A DNA stretch of 64,000 nt from Blastomussa wellsi (GCA_947652115.1 OX393561.1:27496315-27560314), one strand, 5' to 3'. Counted from the first letter of the stretch, positions 20,791 to 32,240 are shown. A program made the numbers and translations. Notes: generated by a model from the sequence alone, not told the origin.

Positions 20791-23700
20791 CTCACTCTAA
20801 TGACACCAACAGAATGCTCCCCAAGCAAGGCTGTGTTCTAGTATTCTAAGAAATCCAGTCGTTGACTCTATTTTATAAAGCATTGGAATCCTTAGTACTT
20901 GTTTTGTTTAGGGTAGAGACTAGAGGGCTTGTCATGATCTAAGCAGTGTATATGTGCACTTGTCTTTCATTCCGGACACAAAAACGTAAAGACGCCACTT
21001 TCTCAACAACACAATTTCAAGTATATTTATCTTACTCCTGATACTACAGTGATGTCTTCAACGGCAAGATAAAAATCGTTTCTCAGAAGCTTTAGTCAAG
21101 ACAGCTTTTTAATTTTAACCTTGGTTTTGACGTCAATCTTAGTTTATTTTAATTGCAATAAGGCATTCAAGCAGCAAACCATTCTCCTTCCCAGAGCCCT
21201 CGTTTCTTTGGGTCACGTGGTTAAAAGAAAACACGTGGCCCTGGGGACGAGGATGGCAGAAAACATGATTGTCAACGTTTGCAACTTGATACTTTTGTTT
21301 GTTTCCTGCAAACATTTGTAACTTGATACTTTTGTTTTTCTCTTGCAAATGTATGTAACATGATACTTTTGATTCTCTAAAACATATTAAAAGATGTGTT
21401 TCTCTTTTTCAAGGCCAGAAATAACTGGTAGAACGTTAAATATCTGATGTAAAAATTGAAGGAGAAAGAATTTTGTTTCATTCAAAAGCAATTTTTCATT
21501 GAAGTGATAAACAAGAACTAATTTAATTATGGAATAGTCACGGAATAGTACAGAAAAAGGATCGCGGCCTCTGGGGACGAGAATGGTAGTGTGCGGTAAA
21601 GTAACACAAACTAATCTTCTGCGCATGCGTCGGGAGCAAATCGCTTTGTTCAGGCGGGTATGGTGTTTTTGTTCAAGGAGCAGTAGTGCAGATACCAACG
21701 TTTTACGTGGTACAGTGCACAGGGGTTCCTACTAGCCCCCCCCCACACCCCTTCCGCAAGACTCCTTAATTAATTGGCATTAATTAATTAAACAAACATT
21801 AAAGTTTGCACATTAGCGCTTTATAGCTTTAGTGCCATAGTTCCTTAGTGGGTTAGAAGAGGACAGGCCACAACACAGCATCCCAATAGTGCACCCTGCA
21901 CTAAAAAGGAAACTAGTCTTTCCCAGAGTAAACAAAATTTGAGAGCAGCTTGTCTGAAGGGAAAGTTATAATTAAAGGTTTTCTTTCAAGCCCTGTTTAT
22001 ACATTATATTACTTTTTCCCTAAGGCTGTTTCAAATGTGTAAGCAAATGCTAAACCAAACTGTCTTAACAAAAAAGTTGAATGCCCTGCTAGATTTTGAG
22101 ATCTAGAAGATCTGAAACTTAAGATTAAAATAATTAAAATTGATTTATTTTAGGTTCTTTATCCTTCTTTTATGCTCTAATTGCCTGTTGGACAGCCAAA
22201 AAATGGTTTTCCTCCTCTGAGACCTAATAAAACAATGCTAAATCAGCTTAAACAATGCATAATTTGCCACATAATGTACCTTTCTTGTCGCATAATTTCC
22301 CCTTAAAATGCCACAAAATTTCCCTTTTTTGCAGCACCCTATAGATCAGAAGTCCCATTTTTACTCCATTTTTACTGCTGAGGCCAAAGGGCTCATTAAT
22401 TTTCTCTCTGGGACTGAGGTTTAATGTCCATAGTCCAATTAGAGAGAGTCCACATAAGAGGTATTATTATTGAAGTAATTTGTGAGAAGTTTGTATTACT
22501 GAGCTGCCCATGTTGCTGCAAGCCCTGATATACCAAGCTGCAAAAGACAGGTATTTAACAGATCACTAAACCCTTGAATTCATTAAAATGTCCCTTCTTA
22601 AAATATTTCTCCAAAGACCTTTCATGACAAGATGGAATAAATTAATGAAAGAAAATAAAATGACATAAACATCTAACACTAACCAAACAGACCAACTTTG
22701 GCAACAAATCCAAACAATCTATAATTTCCATTGTTGCTGATTAAGGAGCCATCTATTTGCTTTTCACAAATTTAAACAGTTGCAGTATTTATGTGGTTTG
22801 TTGATAGAACAAGACAACTTTTCAGCTGTTAATTACATGTACACTGACAAAACTTTCAGATAATGATTTCAATCCACAAAACAAAGACCTGCTTAAAAAA
22901 TATTTTCAAAAACTGCAACAAAAACAAAGTCTGGGGTAGCCTTAGACATACAGGCACTTCCTGACTTGGCTGGAGGGGGGGGGGGGGGGGGGGCTGTGAT
23001 TTCCGAACCCGAAACAATTATACAGTGCCCCAACTATGTGAATGTAAAACCGGTATGAAAACGCAATTGCAATAAAAACTAGACTTTCTCAATTTGCATG
23101 CTTATTGAAACTTTCACATAATTTTATTTAAAAATTATTTGCTGACAAAAACTTGTAAACGCTTGTAGGTTGCTGTTGTGGCACACAATAAGCACAAAAT
23201 GAAAAATCTGTCTGAAAACTTGCTTGACACAGACAGTCAGGGTTGTATTGGTTAGTTTTCTTCTAACTTATTTTCTCTGAACCGGGAGCACTTTGCCCCC
23301 TTGACCTCCAGCTTGTATGCCTATGACTAGATGCACTATTCAGTGTTTCTAAATCGGTCAAAACTTTCCGCTTTGGAGAAAATGTAAATCCATGGTTTAA
23401 GTCTGAAAGATTCAACAAATAAATGTACTGGACACGAAAATTATAATCACGATATTTTCATCAGCAAATCTTTATTTTCCTTTGCAAACCTTGGCAAGAA
23501 TTTCCAAACCTTTGCAAAAATAATGCTTTCCTGGTTTAAAGACACAAATGGGAAAACTTCCTCAACACAGTACTAATCTACATGTACGGAATTTATGTTT
23601 AAAATAAACTGAGTCGAGTTAAAAGGTACATAACCACACTGAAAAGATATACCAATAAAATCACCAAATTGACATTGTGTCATGACGTATACGGGTTTAC

Positions 23701-24959
23701 ATTGTGTACAGCCTTTTCTACAATTGTTTTCGAAAGCACCGGTACAAACAGCAGAAGCGGTACAATTATTAAAACAAATTTAATTAAAATGAGAAAAACA
23801 AGTTGGGAACTGCTGACTTGGGAGGATTGAAAGTACAATACTACACTTACCTTGTGCTGCTCAGTTGTCAATCGAAATATAAACCTGAATTTTTCATTGA
23901 ACACCCCTCTCACATTTAGAACAACATCACAGCTGGCTGAATAGACGATTCTTTCCTATTCAATATGATGAACTGAAGCCCCGGACCGCTGATATCGTTA
24001 TAATCTTTTGACACTCACCACATGGCGGTAATGTTTACAGTACGTTTGAGCACTGTCGAAAATAGCAAATGATGTCTTCAATACTACAGCATCCCTTGGT
24101 CGACTTGCTCTCCTTCCGCAATCCAATGATATGCCAGTCCAACCTGAACCCGCATCCAATGACATATCTGGTCAGTAGTTAACTTAAAAAACCACAAGAC
24201 CTCGATGAGTCCTAACCTGAGCCCGCGATATGGTCATGTGATACTGGTTAGCAGATACCTTCTTTTGACAGCTGTCAATTGACTATAACATGGCAATGAT
24301 GTAAGCTTATGGTATCCTTTTAAAATGTTAACCACGTTGAACTCTCTGAACTATGGCCGCCATATTGGGGCGACGTCGTTCGCACTAGCCTGCTAGCCTG
24401 CGTAGCAGGCGGGATTCGCAGTGAAGTGTTTTTGTTTTTGGGGAGGCCATCGTCGGAGCGAAGCTCCGCTATAAGTTTACAGCTTCTACGTTCAAAATAA
24501 AAGAGATAAACTAGTGCGATCTATAATAGGTGATTGAAAGATTTTATTTGACCCTGTTGTGTTGAAATTGGCAAAATTGCGTGTTTTTTTCTATCCAGAG
24601 TTGGTTTTTAATTTCCTTCAAGTTTGTAACTTAGCGCATTATTGATTTTGTGATTGTTTTTGGGTCAAAGGAAGCTTCGCTCGGACAAGGCTGTCCTTCT
24701 GGATTTTTTCTTCTTGCAGGATACAATCGGTGCCTGGTTTAAGATACCGGTTTGAGATTTGGTTGTTGTTAAGTCGTAACAAACTGTAAAATCTCTCTTG
24801 TTTGTTTTGCTTTGTTACAAAGAGCGACCTTTCATTTACATTTCACTCATTTTCACCGGCTACTCAGTCGATCATTGACTACAACGATTACATGTAAAGA
24901 GCTTGCAAGAAATTCTTACGCAATAATCTACTGACCACGCTTACTTGATTTCCAAATTA
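20791..24959. other. Intergenic DNA with scattered repeat scraps
   Basis: No gene recognised. Visible items are short direct repeats around AACTTGATACTTTTGTTT (21285-21375), a palindromic TTAATTAATT stretch near 21770, a G run of about 19 at 22975, and a palindrome GCCTGCGTAGCAGGC near 24395 typical of a short inverted-repeat element. Confidence 0.45.
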
Positions 24960-25260
24960 AACACTAATTTTCTCGATTTGCTAAATAAAACAAGCTGCAT
25001 CGTGCAAACGCATTTCTGTGACACATTTAATAGGAAATGAGATACCATTATCCACTGTAATTAGCTAAGAAAACTTCGGGCGAATCGACTTTGAGTTCGG
25101 GTGAAACGGTTCCGGAGTAAACGTATAGTACTTCGGGCAAAGGAACAGTTACCAAGCCGCTTGCTTCATGGAGGTATAATGAACTCGAACTGGCCAATCA
25201 TAGTGCGAGCAATTCCTCGAACATTTTTTAATAAATCACGCTGACAACATTTTTGATTTG
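24960..25260 (-). repeat. Dispersed repeat, copy 2 (inverted relative to 17500-17820)
   Basis: Reverse complement of this block aligns with 17500-17820 through shared words including CGACTTTGAGTTCGG as seen on this strand. The pair lies 7.4 kb apart in opposite orientation. Confidence 0.65.
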
Positions 25261-25580
25261 TTTTGAAAACAGAAAGAATCTGAAAGTGAAGGCAAATGCA
25301 TTGGGAAATTCATGGCTTCTTTATCATAAAACAAATAAAGAAGCCTGGACTGTGCTCTGTTCTGTTGTAAACCACTTAGGAAGTAGTATAAAGTCTAAAG
25401 AGATTTAAATGTATCTACAGGGAAGATATTTGTTTAAGAACATTGTTTTTGTTATTTAAATTGGCAACAAGTTAAACAAAAGACCTCTTTGTTTCACCAA
25501 CCGATAGTTTTCTGGTTGGCACATTAATAACAAAGGGTGACGTAACTGATATCTTCCCTATACATGTTGGTCATGTTGGG

Positions 25581-25741
25581 TGTTACAATATATGTTATCA
25601 ATAGCTCGTTTATTTCATAAGTCACGTGACTCTTGATTGTAATGTAATGATTGCATGACCCTTCAGTTGTGATTCTCGTGTCATTCACTAGACGTGCTAT
25701 ATCACAATAGCTTCCAATAACTCCAATGACTCCTGAAGCAG
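25581..25741 (+). repeat. 5' LTR of Gypsy element 2, truncated
   Basis: Begins TGTTACAATA and matches the first part of the 3' LTR through CTCCTGAAG, with a two-base and a seven-base length difference. It then breaks off into unrelated G-rich sequence containing a GGGGGGCT/AGCCCCCC palindrome. Confidence 0.85.
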
Positions 25742-25932
25742 GGACGGCGGAGCCAGGGGGGCTGGGGGGCTTCAGCCCCCCCACTTTTTACGACGATATT
25801 TCTTGTTTTAGTATAAGGTGTGTATGAAGAAATAATGAAAAAAGGAAAACGTAAATATTAAAAAAAGGAAAACGAAGAATAAGGAAATGCGAAGGAAATG
25901 GATAACTTGTTATCACATTTCAGAGACGATAT

Positions 25933-26196
25933 ATGTCCATCAACATTGGGTGCAGTCAGCTAAGTACATTCAAAGTGTTATTGTCGGAACACCACACTGA
26001 GATAGAGTGCTTTGAAGACATCTTAAACGAAGTGAAATCTTTGAGTGTACACGAAAGAGGTTTAATTGACCAAGTAGCAAGAATCTGTAAGCTAGTGCAC
26101 GCTAGTCCTGCCACCAGTTCAACAAGGGTGCGTTCGTTTTTAACCGCTAAACGAGTGAAAACCTGGCTCTGTTCTGCGGAAACTTTTCGTGTTTAG
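25933..26196 (+). pseudogene. hAT-family transposase C-terminal dimerisation fragment
   Basis: The 87-codon frame ends with SPATSSTRVRSFLTAKRVKTW, which follows the hAT dimerisation pattern (usually SERSFS then a helix with Lys-Thr and Trp/Tyr-Leu-Arg). It is closest in style to the ZMYM1-like transposases of animals. The upstream part is helical (FEDILNEVKSLSVHERGLI). The catalytic domain is missing. It lies inside Gypsy element 2 between the 5' LTR and gag, probably through a nested insertion followed by deletion. Confidence 0.6.
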
Positions 26197-26266
26197 GTAC
26201 TTCTTTACGCGCATCCTTTCCACACACGGAGAGCTTGTATAAAAACCCAGGTTAGTGTTCTTAAGC

Positions 26267-26338
26267 CGGAATATATGTCCTGCTTGGGGACAGAAATGCT
26301 ACGGATGCGGCCGAAACCACTTTAAAAGTGTGTGCTAG
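26267..26338 (+). pseudogene. Gypsy element 2 gag zinc knuckle remnant
   Basis: The frame reads CPAWGQKCYGCGRNHFKSVC then stop. It contains a CCHC-like knuckle with one residue fewer than the canonical spacing. Such knuckles bind the retroelement RNA. Only this end of gag remains. Confidence 0.7.
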
Positions 26339-26374
26339 AAATCCAAATCACGCGAAGTTCACGGGATCTCTGAA

Positions 26375-26905
26375 ATGCCCAAGGAACCTTCATCAGAAGA
26401 AAGCGACATCGAGTTTCTCGCTGGAGTTGCTTTAGATTGTAAGGAATCTGACGTTCATGCTGTCGCGTTCGCCAAAGAAATTTATGCCGAGATGCTAATT
26501 GATAACAAAAAGGTCAACTTTCAGATTGTCTGTGGTGCATCAGTCAACATTATCCCGGCGAAACACGTGGAAAATCACGAAATCAAGTCGACCACGAAAA
26601 CACTGAGAATATGGAATGGATCACACGTCAAACCCATTGGAATGGCACGAATCATCATGCGCAATCCGAAAACACGAAAGAAGTATTCTGTGGAATTTGT
26701 AGTCGTTGAGAGCGATCTGACACCCCTGATCGGAGCAAGAGCAGCACAAGAAATGGAGCTTATCACTGTTAACGATGAAAACTTCATTATGTCCTTGCCT
26801 CCGCCCCGAAGAAATGAGTTGCAAGTTAAGCAGATAACTGCTGAAGAGCTGATAAAGCGATATTCAGACGTATTTGACCGCCCATTGGGAACTTTGTCCA
26901 TTTAG
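26375..26905 (+). pseudogene. Gypsy element 2 aspartic protease, catalytic Asp lost
   Basis: The 176-codon frame shows the retropepsin pattern: a flap-side strand (MLIDNKKVNFQIVCGAS), VKPIGMARIIMR, and the C-terminal LTPLIGARAAQEM. The catalytic position in this lineage is a DCGAS-type motif; here it reads VCGAS, so the active-site Asp has become Val. The frame then runs into the start of reverse transcriptase (KRYSDVFDRPLG) and stops at 26903-26905. Protease would normally release the pol proteins. The mutation and the stop make it non-functional. Confidence 0.8.
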
Positions 26906-28107
26906 AAGTTGACAACAGCGTTAAACCTGTCATCACCCCAACCAGAAGAATTCCCACAGCACTCAAAGATGACCTGAAGGAAGAGCTGAATCAAGACGTT
27001 GAGCAAGGGATCCTAGCGCCGGTAGAAGAGCCAACGCCATGGGTGAGTAGCTTAGCAGTTGCTACCAAGAAGTCGAGTGCACTGAGGGTATGCATCGATC
27101 CACGACCACTGAACGAGGCGTTGAAAAGAGAAACTTATCAGATACCAATACTGGATGAAATTCTTCCCAAATTATCTCAAGCGAATGTGTTCTCCACAGT
27201 TGACCTGCGCTCAGGTTACTGGCACTGCGTTCTAGTCCAGCCTGCTCACTACGTTCTCAACACCGTTTGGAAGGTACCGTTGGCGCCGTCTGCCCTTTGG
27301 TTTGTCAAGCAAAAGCTGTACAAGACATGCCACAGCCTGAAGATGTCAAAGGCATACAGAGAATTAACAGATTCGGTAATTATCTTGCAAAGTTCCTGCC
27401 TGGCCTAGCTGACGTAATGGAACCCCTGCGGCGACTGACAAGAAGAGATACTGAATGGCAATGGACCGAAGAACAAGAGAAATCGTTCGAAGAAGTTAAG
27501 AAGCTTGTGACCACGGCTCCCATTCTGAGCTACTACGACCAAAGAAGAACTTGTCATACAGTGCGATGCAAGCCAAAAGGGTCTTGGAGCTGCCCTGCTG
27601 CAAAAAGGAAAACCTATTGCATATGCCAGTCGTGCCCTGACTGATACTGAGACGCGATACGCCCAAATAGAAAAGGAAATGTTGGCCATAGTCTTCTCCC
27701 TCGACAAATTTCATCAGTACACCTTCGGACGACCAGTCATAGTTAGAAGCGATCACATACCGCTTGAGTCTATCCTCAAGAAGCCTCTATCATCTGCACC
27801 TCGCCGGCTGCAAGGCATGACGACGAGACTTCAGAAGTACAACATTGATGTACACTACGAGTGTGGCACAAAGATGTACATCACCAATCTTCTCTCAAGA
27901 GCTTACCTTCCCGAAGTTGGAAGTGAAGACGGAAAAGAGTTCAAATTAGTGAACATGGTCAAACTTCTGCCTGTCAGTGACCAGAAACTAAGTGAGATCC
28001 AGAGAGAAACCGAGGCCGACCAAACCCTGCAGGTTGTGAAATCCTTGATCCTCAAGGGATGGCCAAATGACAAGAGTGATCTACCATTGCAAGCAGCGCC
28101 CTACTAA
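26906..28107 (+). pseudogene. Gypsy element 2 reverse transcriptase and RNase H, deleted and frameshifted
   Basis: The N-terminal fingers and palm are readable (LRVCIDPRPLNEALKRETY, NVFSTVDLRSGYWH). The frame then collapses at about 27260, and the YxDD active-site segment is deleted. Sequence resumes at the connection domain (LAKFLPGLADVMEPLRRLT) and, after another shift near 27545, at RNase H (CDASQKGLGAALLQ, ETRYAQIEKEMLAIVFSLDK, VRSDHIPLE). The downstream spacer leads to a stop at 28105-28107. Loss of the active site rules out activity. Confidence 0.88.
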
Positions 28108-29185
28108 AGCCTGTGAGATGAGCTGACAGTCCAAGATGGCGTAATTCTTAGAGGGGAAAGATTAGTCATCCCTGCTAGTCTGCGGAAGCAAATGAAGACC
28201 AAACTTCACTCCTCGCACATGGGAACAGAATCATGCCTGCGACGACCGTGAGAATACATCTTCTGGCCTGGAAAGTCGGCAGAGATAAAGCAGCAAGTAG
28301 AAGTATGTGAAATCTGTCGAACATACGAAACAAGTCAACAAAAAGAAACCCTCATGCCACACAAGGTACTGTCGCGTCCCTGGGAAAAGGTTGGGACAGA
28401 TCTGTTCGAGTTCAAAAACAAGAGTTAATACCTGGTAATGGTTGACTTCTACAGTAATTTCTGTGAAGTGGACAAGCTACCTAACACCAAGGCGAGAACT
28501 GTCATCTGTCAAAGTTGTGTCTGATAACGGCCCACAATTCTCATGTAACGAATTCCCTGCTCAGTGCCTACTGGGTCGGAGAACGAAGACCCTACTTCCA
28601 ACAACGAATCAGCTTATGCAACCGCAAGCCAGCAAGTCATCTGACGACCGAGCGAAGCTTATTGAATGTCAGCAGAAACAGAAGTGGTACTACGACCATA
28701 CCGCTAAAGATCTCAAAGCCCTCGAGAAAGGTGACACTGTGCGCATGAAACCTCTGCGTCCTGGTGAGAGAAAGTGGCACAAAGCGTTGGTGATCGGCAA
28801 ACATGACCAACGATCGTACACCATAGAAACATCAGATGGTGGAAGATACCGCCGTAACCGCATGCACCTGAGAAAAACATTAGAGCCACCGCCGATAATT
28901 CAGCAGGAACAGGGATCACCCACTACAAGCAATCCCACTTCGCACGAACCTGCTGACAGCCCTGAAACACCAACTGCAAGCACCCCGCCGCTAAAGCCGC
29001 CAGACAAGCCAAGTAAACACAAGCCGCTGGAGGTCAATGAAGACCCCCCACCAGCAACTGCGAGGCCTTCACGTACTCGAAAGACTATGTCTGCTATTGA
29101 ACAATGCATGTTGTCAAGCTTACGTTTAAAAGACTATGCTTCTATTGAACAATGCATTTTGCCGTGTCAAGCTTATAGCCTTATT
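28108..29185 (+). pseudogene. Gypsy element 2 integrase and C-terminal tail, deleted
   Basis: The zinc-binding part ([23 protein letters not shown]) and the first core strand (VGTDLFEFKNK) are present with stops. The second acidic motif (VVSDNGPQF) follows after a deletion, and the segment holding the catalytic Glu is gone, joining directly to LGRRTKTLLP. The last open frame (28442-29308) covers the C-terminal DNA-binding region (GDTVRMKPLRPGERKWHKA, YRRNRMHLRKT) and a Pro/Thr-rich tail. A short stretch near 29095-29155 duplicates the words around YASIEQCIL. Confidence 0.85.
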
Positions 29186-29254
29186 TTTCATTTAGCGGAT
29201 TTCATTTTTGTTTGCTTCGTTTTTTTCTTTTCACTTTTTTCAAAAAGGAAAGGG

Positions 29255-29461
29255 TGTTACAATATGTTATCAATAGCTCGTTTATTTCATAAGTCACGTG
29301 ACTCTTGATTGCAATGTAATGATTGCATGACCCTTTAGTTGTGATTCTTGTGTCATTCACTAGACGTGCTATATCACGATAGCTTCCAATAAAGCTTTGG
29401 TGTGACTCCTGAAGAGCCGTTTGTGTGTCTCCCGACAGTAGACAAAATAGCGCGTGTTACA
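29255..29461 (+). repeat. 3' LTR of Gypsy element 2
   Basis: The 207-bp block runs from TGTTACAATATG to GCGTGTTACA. A purine run (AAAAAGGAAAGGG, 29242-29254) just before it is a good polypurine tract. TTGGG follows directly, matching the base run before the 5' LTR. Confidence 0.9.
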
Positions 29462-29818
29462 TTGGGTACACAATAATTTCCCCATACATCACGTATCTAC
29501 CCTTCTTTCATGCTCTAGCCGCTTCCTGTGTGCTTTACAACAGAACAAAGCACAATTGAGGCTTCTTTATTTGTTAAATGAAGAAATAACAGCCCACCTG
29601 GCTAAAAGCCTGTCTACATTATTCTGTGTTATACATTATTATTTCTTCTTTGCCTTGTTTGCATTAATTTTGTAGGTGGTAAGAAATATGCCTTTTTCAC
29701 AATCCAGCCTATGTTATTATGGAAATTACCAAATCAGCCAACAAACAGGGCAATTCTTGGAGACCTATTTTTCTTCCTGTTAGTACTCCTACAGGCTACA
29801 TCTTATTTCACGACTCAC

Positions 29819-29989
29819 TTGTAATTATTCCTCCAGTCACAGGATAAAGGAATCCAACAAAGAGTATGAGAAGAGGGAAAAACATGCCACGTGAATGCTG
29901 ACGCAAAGCAAAGAAAGCAACACAAGCTGAAATGCAGTGGATAAACACTGAGGTTGCTAAACACCAAAGAAAGATCTGATACCACATTT
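29819..29989 (-). CDS. Host gene exon resembling TMEM170 (partial gene)
   Basis: On the minus strand a pyrimidine-rich tract ending TTTATTTGCAG precedes the exon, and a GTGAGT donor follows it, giving an internal exon of 171 bp (57 codons). The peptide includes MWYQIFLWCLATSVFIHC and FFPLLILFVGFLYPVTGGI. It matches the TMEM170 family pattern: an EMWY start, two membrane helices, a basic loop (ALRQHSRG) and a Pro-Thr-Gly-Gly-Ile turn. Family members are small multipass proteins linked to ER and nuclear-envelope shape. I could not find the flanking exons; the Gypsy element lies on the 3' side. This is the only credible host coding sequence seen, and it supports an animal genome. Confidence 0.7.
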
Positions 29990-30279
29990 CTGCAAATAAA
30001 TAAAACAAAATAAGTTTGTAACTAATTTTGCAACGGGCAAGACAATACACTAAGGCAAAAGATATAAATGTACCTCAAATAACAGGTATTAAGGTGTCTT
30101 ACTACTGCACCAGTTTTTAACAAGAGCATGCACTTTGATTTTCTGCTGTTGTTGCTTGCGCAAATAAAAATTACATTAGAAAAGAAATGAAAATGAGTTG
30201 CACTTAAGGTAGCTGAACCCAGTTTCTCTGGGTGGTTAGCGAGCGGTATTACCCAACATAAAAACAAACATGGTGATTG

Positions 30280-30764
30280 AGGCCCTGTTTACACAGGTCC
30301 TGACAAATTTTTGCACGGACAAAAACTTGCACGGTTCCACCTTGCATTTACACAGAACCAGCTGAACTGGACGAATTTTTGAACGGGTAAGTGTGCAAGT
30401 TTGGGACCTGAGAAAAGCAGGTCAACATTTTGACTGGCATGGTTCCATAGTTTGTACGGACTCGTGTAAACACCCGAACCGTGCAACTTTTTTCCCAGAT
30501 AGTGCAGTTAAGGCCTGGAATCTAGTTATGTTTTGCCTGCCTGGTAAAGTTTTTGTCTGCTACCATGTTTGATTTGCTGTCTACTGCAAGGGCTGCAAAA
30601 CGATTGGTTAAAAGCAGTAGTGATAACTAATCACAACAGAGACGTAAAGAAGCCATTCAAATGCAGCGACTGGTCCAAAATTTGCACCGATCTGTGTAAA
30701 CAGGCGGTCCAGGAACAAAATTAGTCGGTGCAAAAATTTGTCTGCACCAGTGTAAACAGGGCCT
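30280..30764. mobile_element. Miniature inverted-repeat DNA element, 485 bp
   Basis: Terminal inverted repeats of about 38 bp begin AGGCCCTGTTTACAC at the left and end GTGTAAACAGGGCCT at the right, continuing imperfectly to GACAAATTTTTGCAC. No ORF of note lies inside. The target duplication is unclear, so I do not assign a superfamily. Confidence 0.8.
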
Positions 30765-30787
30765 AAGTTGGCAGCAAATATAAAGGT

Positions 30788-30818
<31 letters not shown>

Positions 30819-30896
30819 GTGGGAAGTACAATATAATTTTGTTTTATCAACTGGGTTGATAATGAGAATTGGCCACTGTAAAGATATTTGAGAGCT

Positions 30897-30924
30897 GACG
30901 TTTCGAGCGTTAGCCCTTCGTCAG
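30897..30924 (-). ncRNA. Hammerhead-ribozyme-like motif in Penelope-like terminal region
   Basis: The minus strand reads CTGACGA, then AGGGC-TAAC-GCTC (a short stem with loop), then GAAAC-GTC. These are the conserved CUGANGA and GAAA boxes around stem II of a hammerhead ribozyme, with a minimal stem III. Hammerhead motifs have been reported in Penelope-like elements. Self-cleavage of this copy is not shown. Confidence 0.45.
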
Positions 30925-31031
30925 AGCGAATCAAGGAATTGTGGGTCGTGTGCGGTTTATATACAGAATGATGGAGCTTTGCTATTGGTTGGTGCCTGGT
31001 AACGTGAAAACCACAGAATAAATTAGTTGAA

Positions 31032-31850
31032 TTAAAAGCATTTGTTGATGCCGTTAGGATTAATAGTGCTGATTTGTTCTAGAGTTTTGCGACTTTCCAT
31101 GCTTCCTTGGTGAAGGGAAAGGACGCAGACTGCCATATGTTGCTTAGAATGATTTGGGAGATTGAAGTGTCTCGCAACCGGTTTCGATGCATTTTTGTCA
31201 CCTTTCTCTACGTCCCGAAGGTGTTCTCGAAATCGGTCGCCTAGTCGTCTCCCTGTTTCGCCAATGTATACCTTTTTGCAAAGAGTGCAAGTTATGCAGT
31301 AGATGACATTGTCGACATTGTGAATGAAAGGGCATGTTATGCATCGTGTGCGAGCGCATTTAAAAGTTCCAGGTTGATCACTTGTTTGGAATGCACTTCT
31401 GACTAAAAAGTTACCTATGTTTTTGTCGCGTTTGAATGAAATTAATGGAGGTTGCAAAAAGATTCTACCAGTGTCGGGATTGTTCTGAAGTAATTTAAAA
31501 TTTTTGAGAATGACGGATTTTACTGCGTGGTTGTGAGGGTGAAATGTGAGGGTGAATGGAATTCTATCGTTGTTTTCTCTATGTGATGTTTGTAGTGCTG
31601 ACTGTCGATCAATTTGTGGGGCGCAATGATTTCCCGCTTGAACAACAGAAGCAGGATAGCCGCGTTTGTCGAAGAAATTGCACATTTCCTCTGATTTTAA
31701 GGAAAAATCAGAGTCATCACTACAAAGGCGGCGAAGTCTAAGAAACGGAGAATAAGGAATGGAATTCTTGACATGTGATGGATGTGAAGATGAATACAAC
31801 AAATAACTATGAGAATCTGTGGGTTTGTAGTGCTCACTGGTGCATAAAGA
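31032..31850 (-). pseudogene. Penelope-like protein C-terminus with GIY-YIG endonuclease
   Basis: A 256-codon open frame (31032-31802) continues upstream in frame to about 31840. The C-terminal domain shows the GIY-YIG pattern with YCITC at the first strand, KVYIGETGRRLGDRFREHL at the second strand and helix (Tyr, Arg and acidic positions visible), and ARHFNLPNHS near the end. A Cys-rich region (CARTRCITCPF) lies just before it. In Penelope-like elements this endonuclease nicks the target and the upstream reverse transcriptase copies the RNA. The reverse transcriptase itself is missing here. The frame is intact, so the fragment may be fairly young, but without the polymerase it cannot act alone. 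Confidence 0.85.
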
Positions 31851-31854
31851 GGTG

Positions 31855-32240
31855 GATTATCTTGGAAAGCGACAAACTTTAGAAACTTAATTTTGATTAC
31901 AATGGATATGCTTGACCTCGTTGATATCCAAAGGGATCTACACCCTAACGTTAATAAATTCTCCTATTCATCAGAGGCTATGAAGGTCAAATCAAGGATA
32001 GACTTTTTTAAGGTCTAAGGATCTGAAAAAATATGTTTCAAAGGTAGACATAGAGACATCAATAGCTGCAGATTATAAACTAATCCATCCGTCGCTCAAT
32101 TGTGCACAAGAAACTCCCAGGGTCCCTGGCTTCTGGAAATTTAATAACACTTTGCTGGAAGACAATGAATTATATCCACAGCTACGTGAAAAGTATAAAA
32201 GTATCCAAGATAAAATATCGTTAAATGCGATACTAGTGAA
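31855..32240 (+). pseudogene. L1/Tx1-type LINE endonuclease C-terminal fragment
   Basis: Plus-strand frames read LDLVDIQRDLHPNVNKF, VKSRIDFF, then after a frameshift RSKDLKKYVSKVDIE and PGFWKFNNTLLEDNE. These correspond to the end of the apurinic endonuclease and the following linker of L1-type LINEs. A frameshift near 32010 and several substitutions mark it as dead. Confidence 0.7.

Larger units (their letters stand above)
25576..29466 (+). mobile_element. Ty3/Gypsy element 2, degenerate, with target-site duplication
   Basis: A 5' LTR remnant (from 25581) and a 3' LTR (29255-29461) share about 160 bp. Both are flanked by TTGGG (25576-25580 and 29462-29466), a 5-bp duplication typical of Gypsy insertion. 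Inside are a gag zinc knuckle, protease, reverse transcriptase, RNase H and integrase remnants, all broken. Large deletions removed most of gag, the reverse transcriptase active site and much of the integrase core. Between the 5' LTR and gag lies foreign sequence including a hAT transposase end. Integrase and tail wording resemble element 1 at the window start, so both belong to one lineage. Confidence 0.9.
30829..31850 (-). mobile_element. Penelope-like retroelement, 5'-truncated
   Basis: The minus strand carries the C-terminal reverse transcriptase extension plus GIY-YIG endonuclease, followed downstream by the element's terminal-repeat-like region (30829-31000). Sequence near 30795-30875 reappears inverted at 51710-51975, showing another scattered piece of the same family. 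The 5' end is cut near 31850, where an L1-type fragment begins. Confidence 0.82.

Noticed and set aside
23680..23913. Hydrophobic minus-strand ORF as a further TMEM170-like exon
   Set aside because: It has a membrane-like stretch but lacks family words and splice sites in the right phase.
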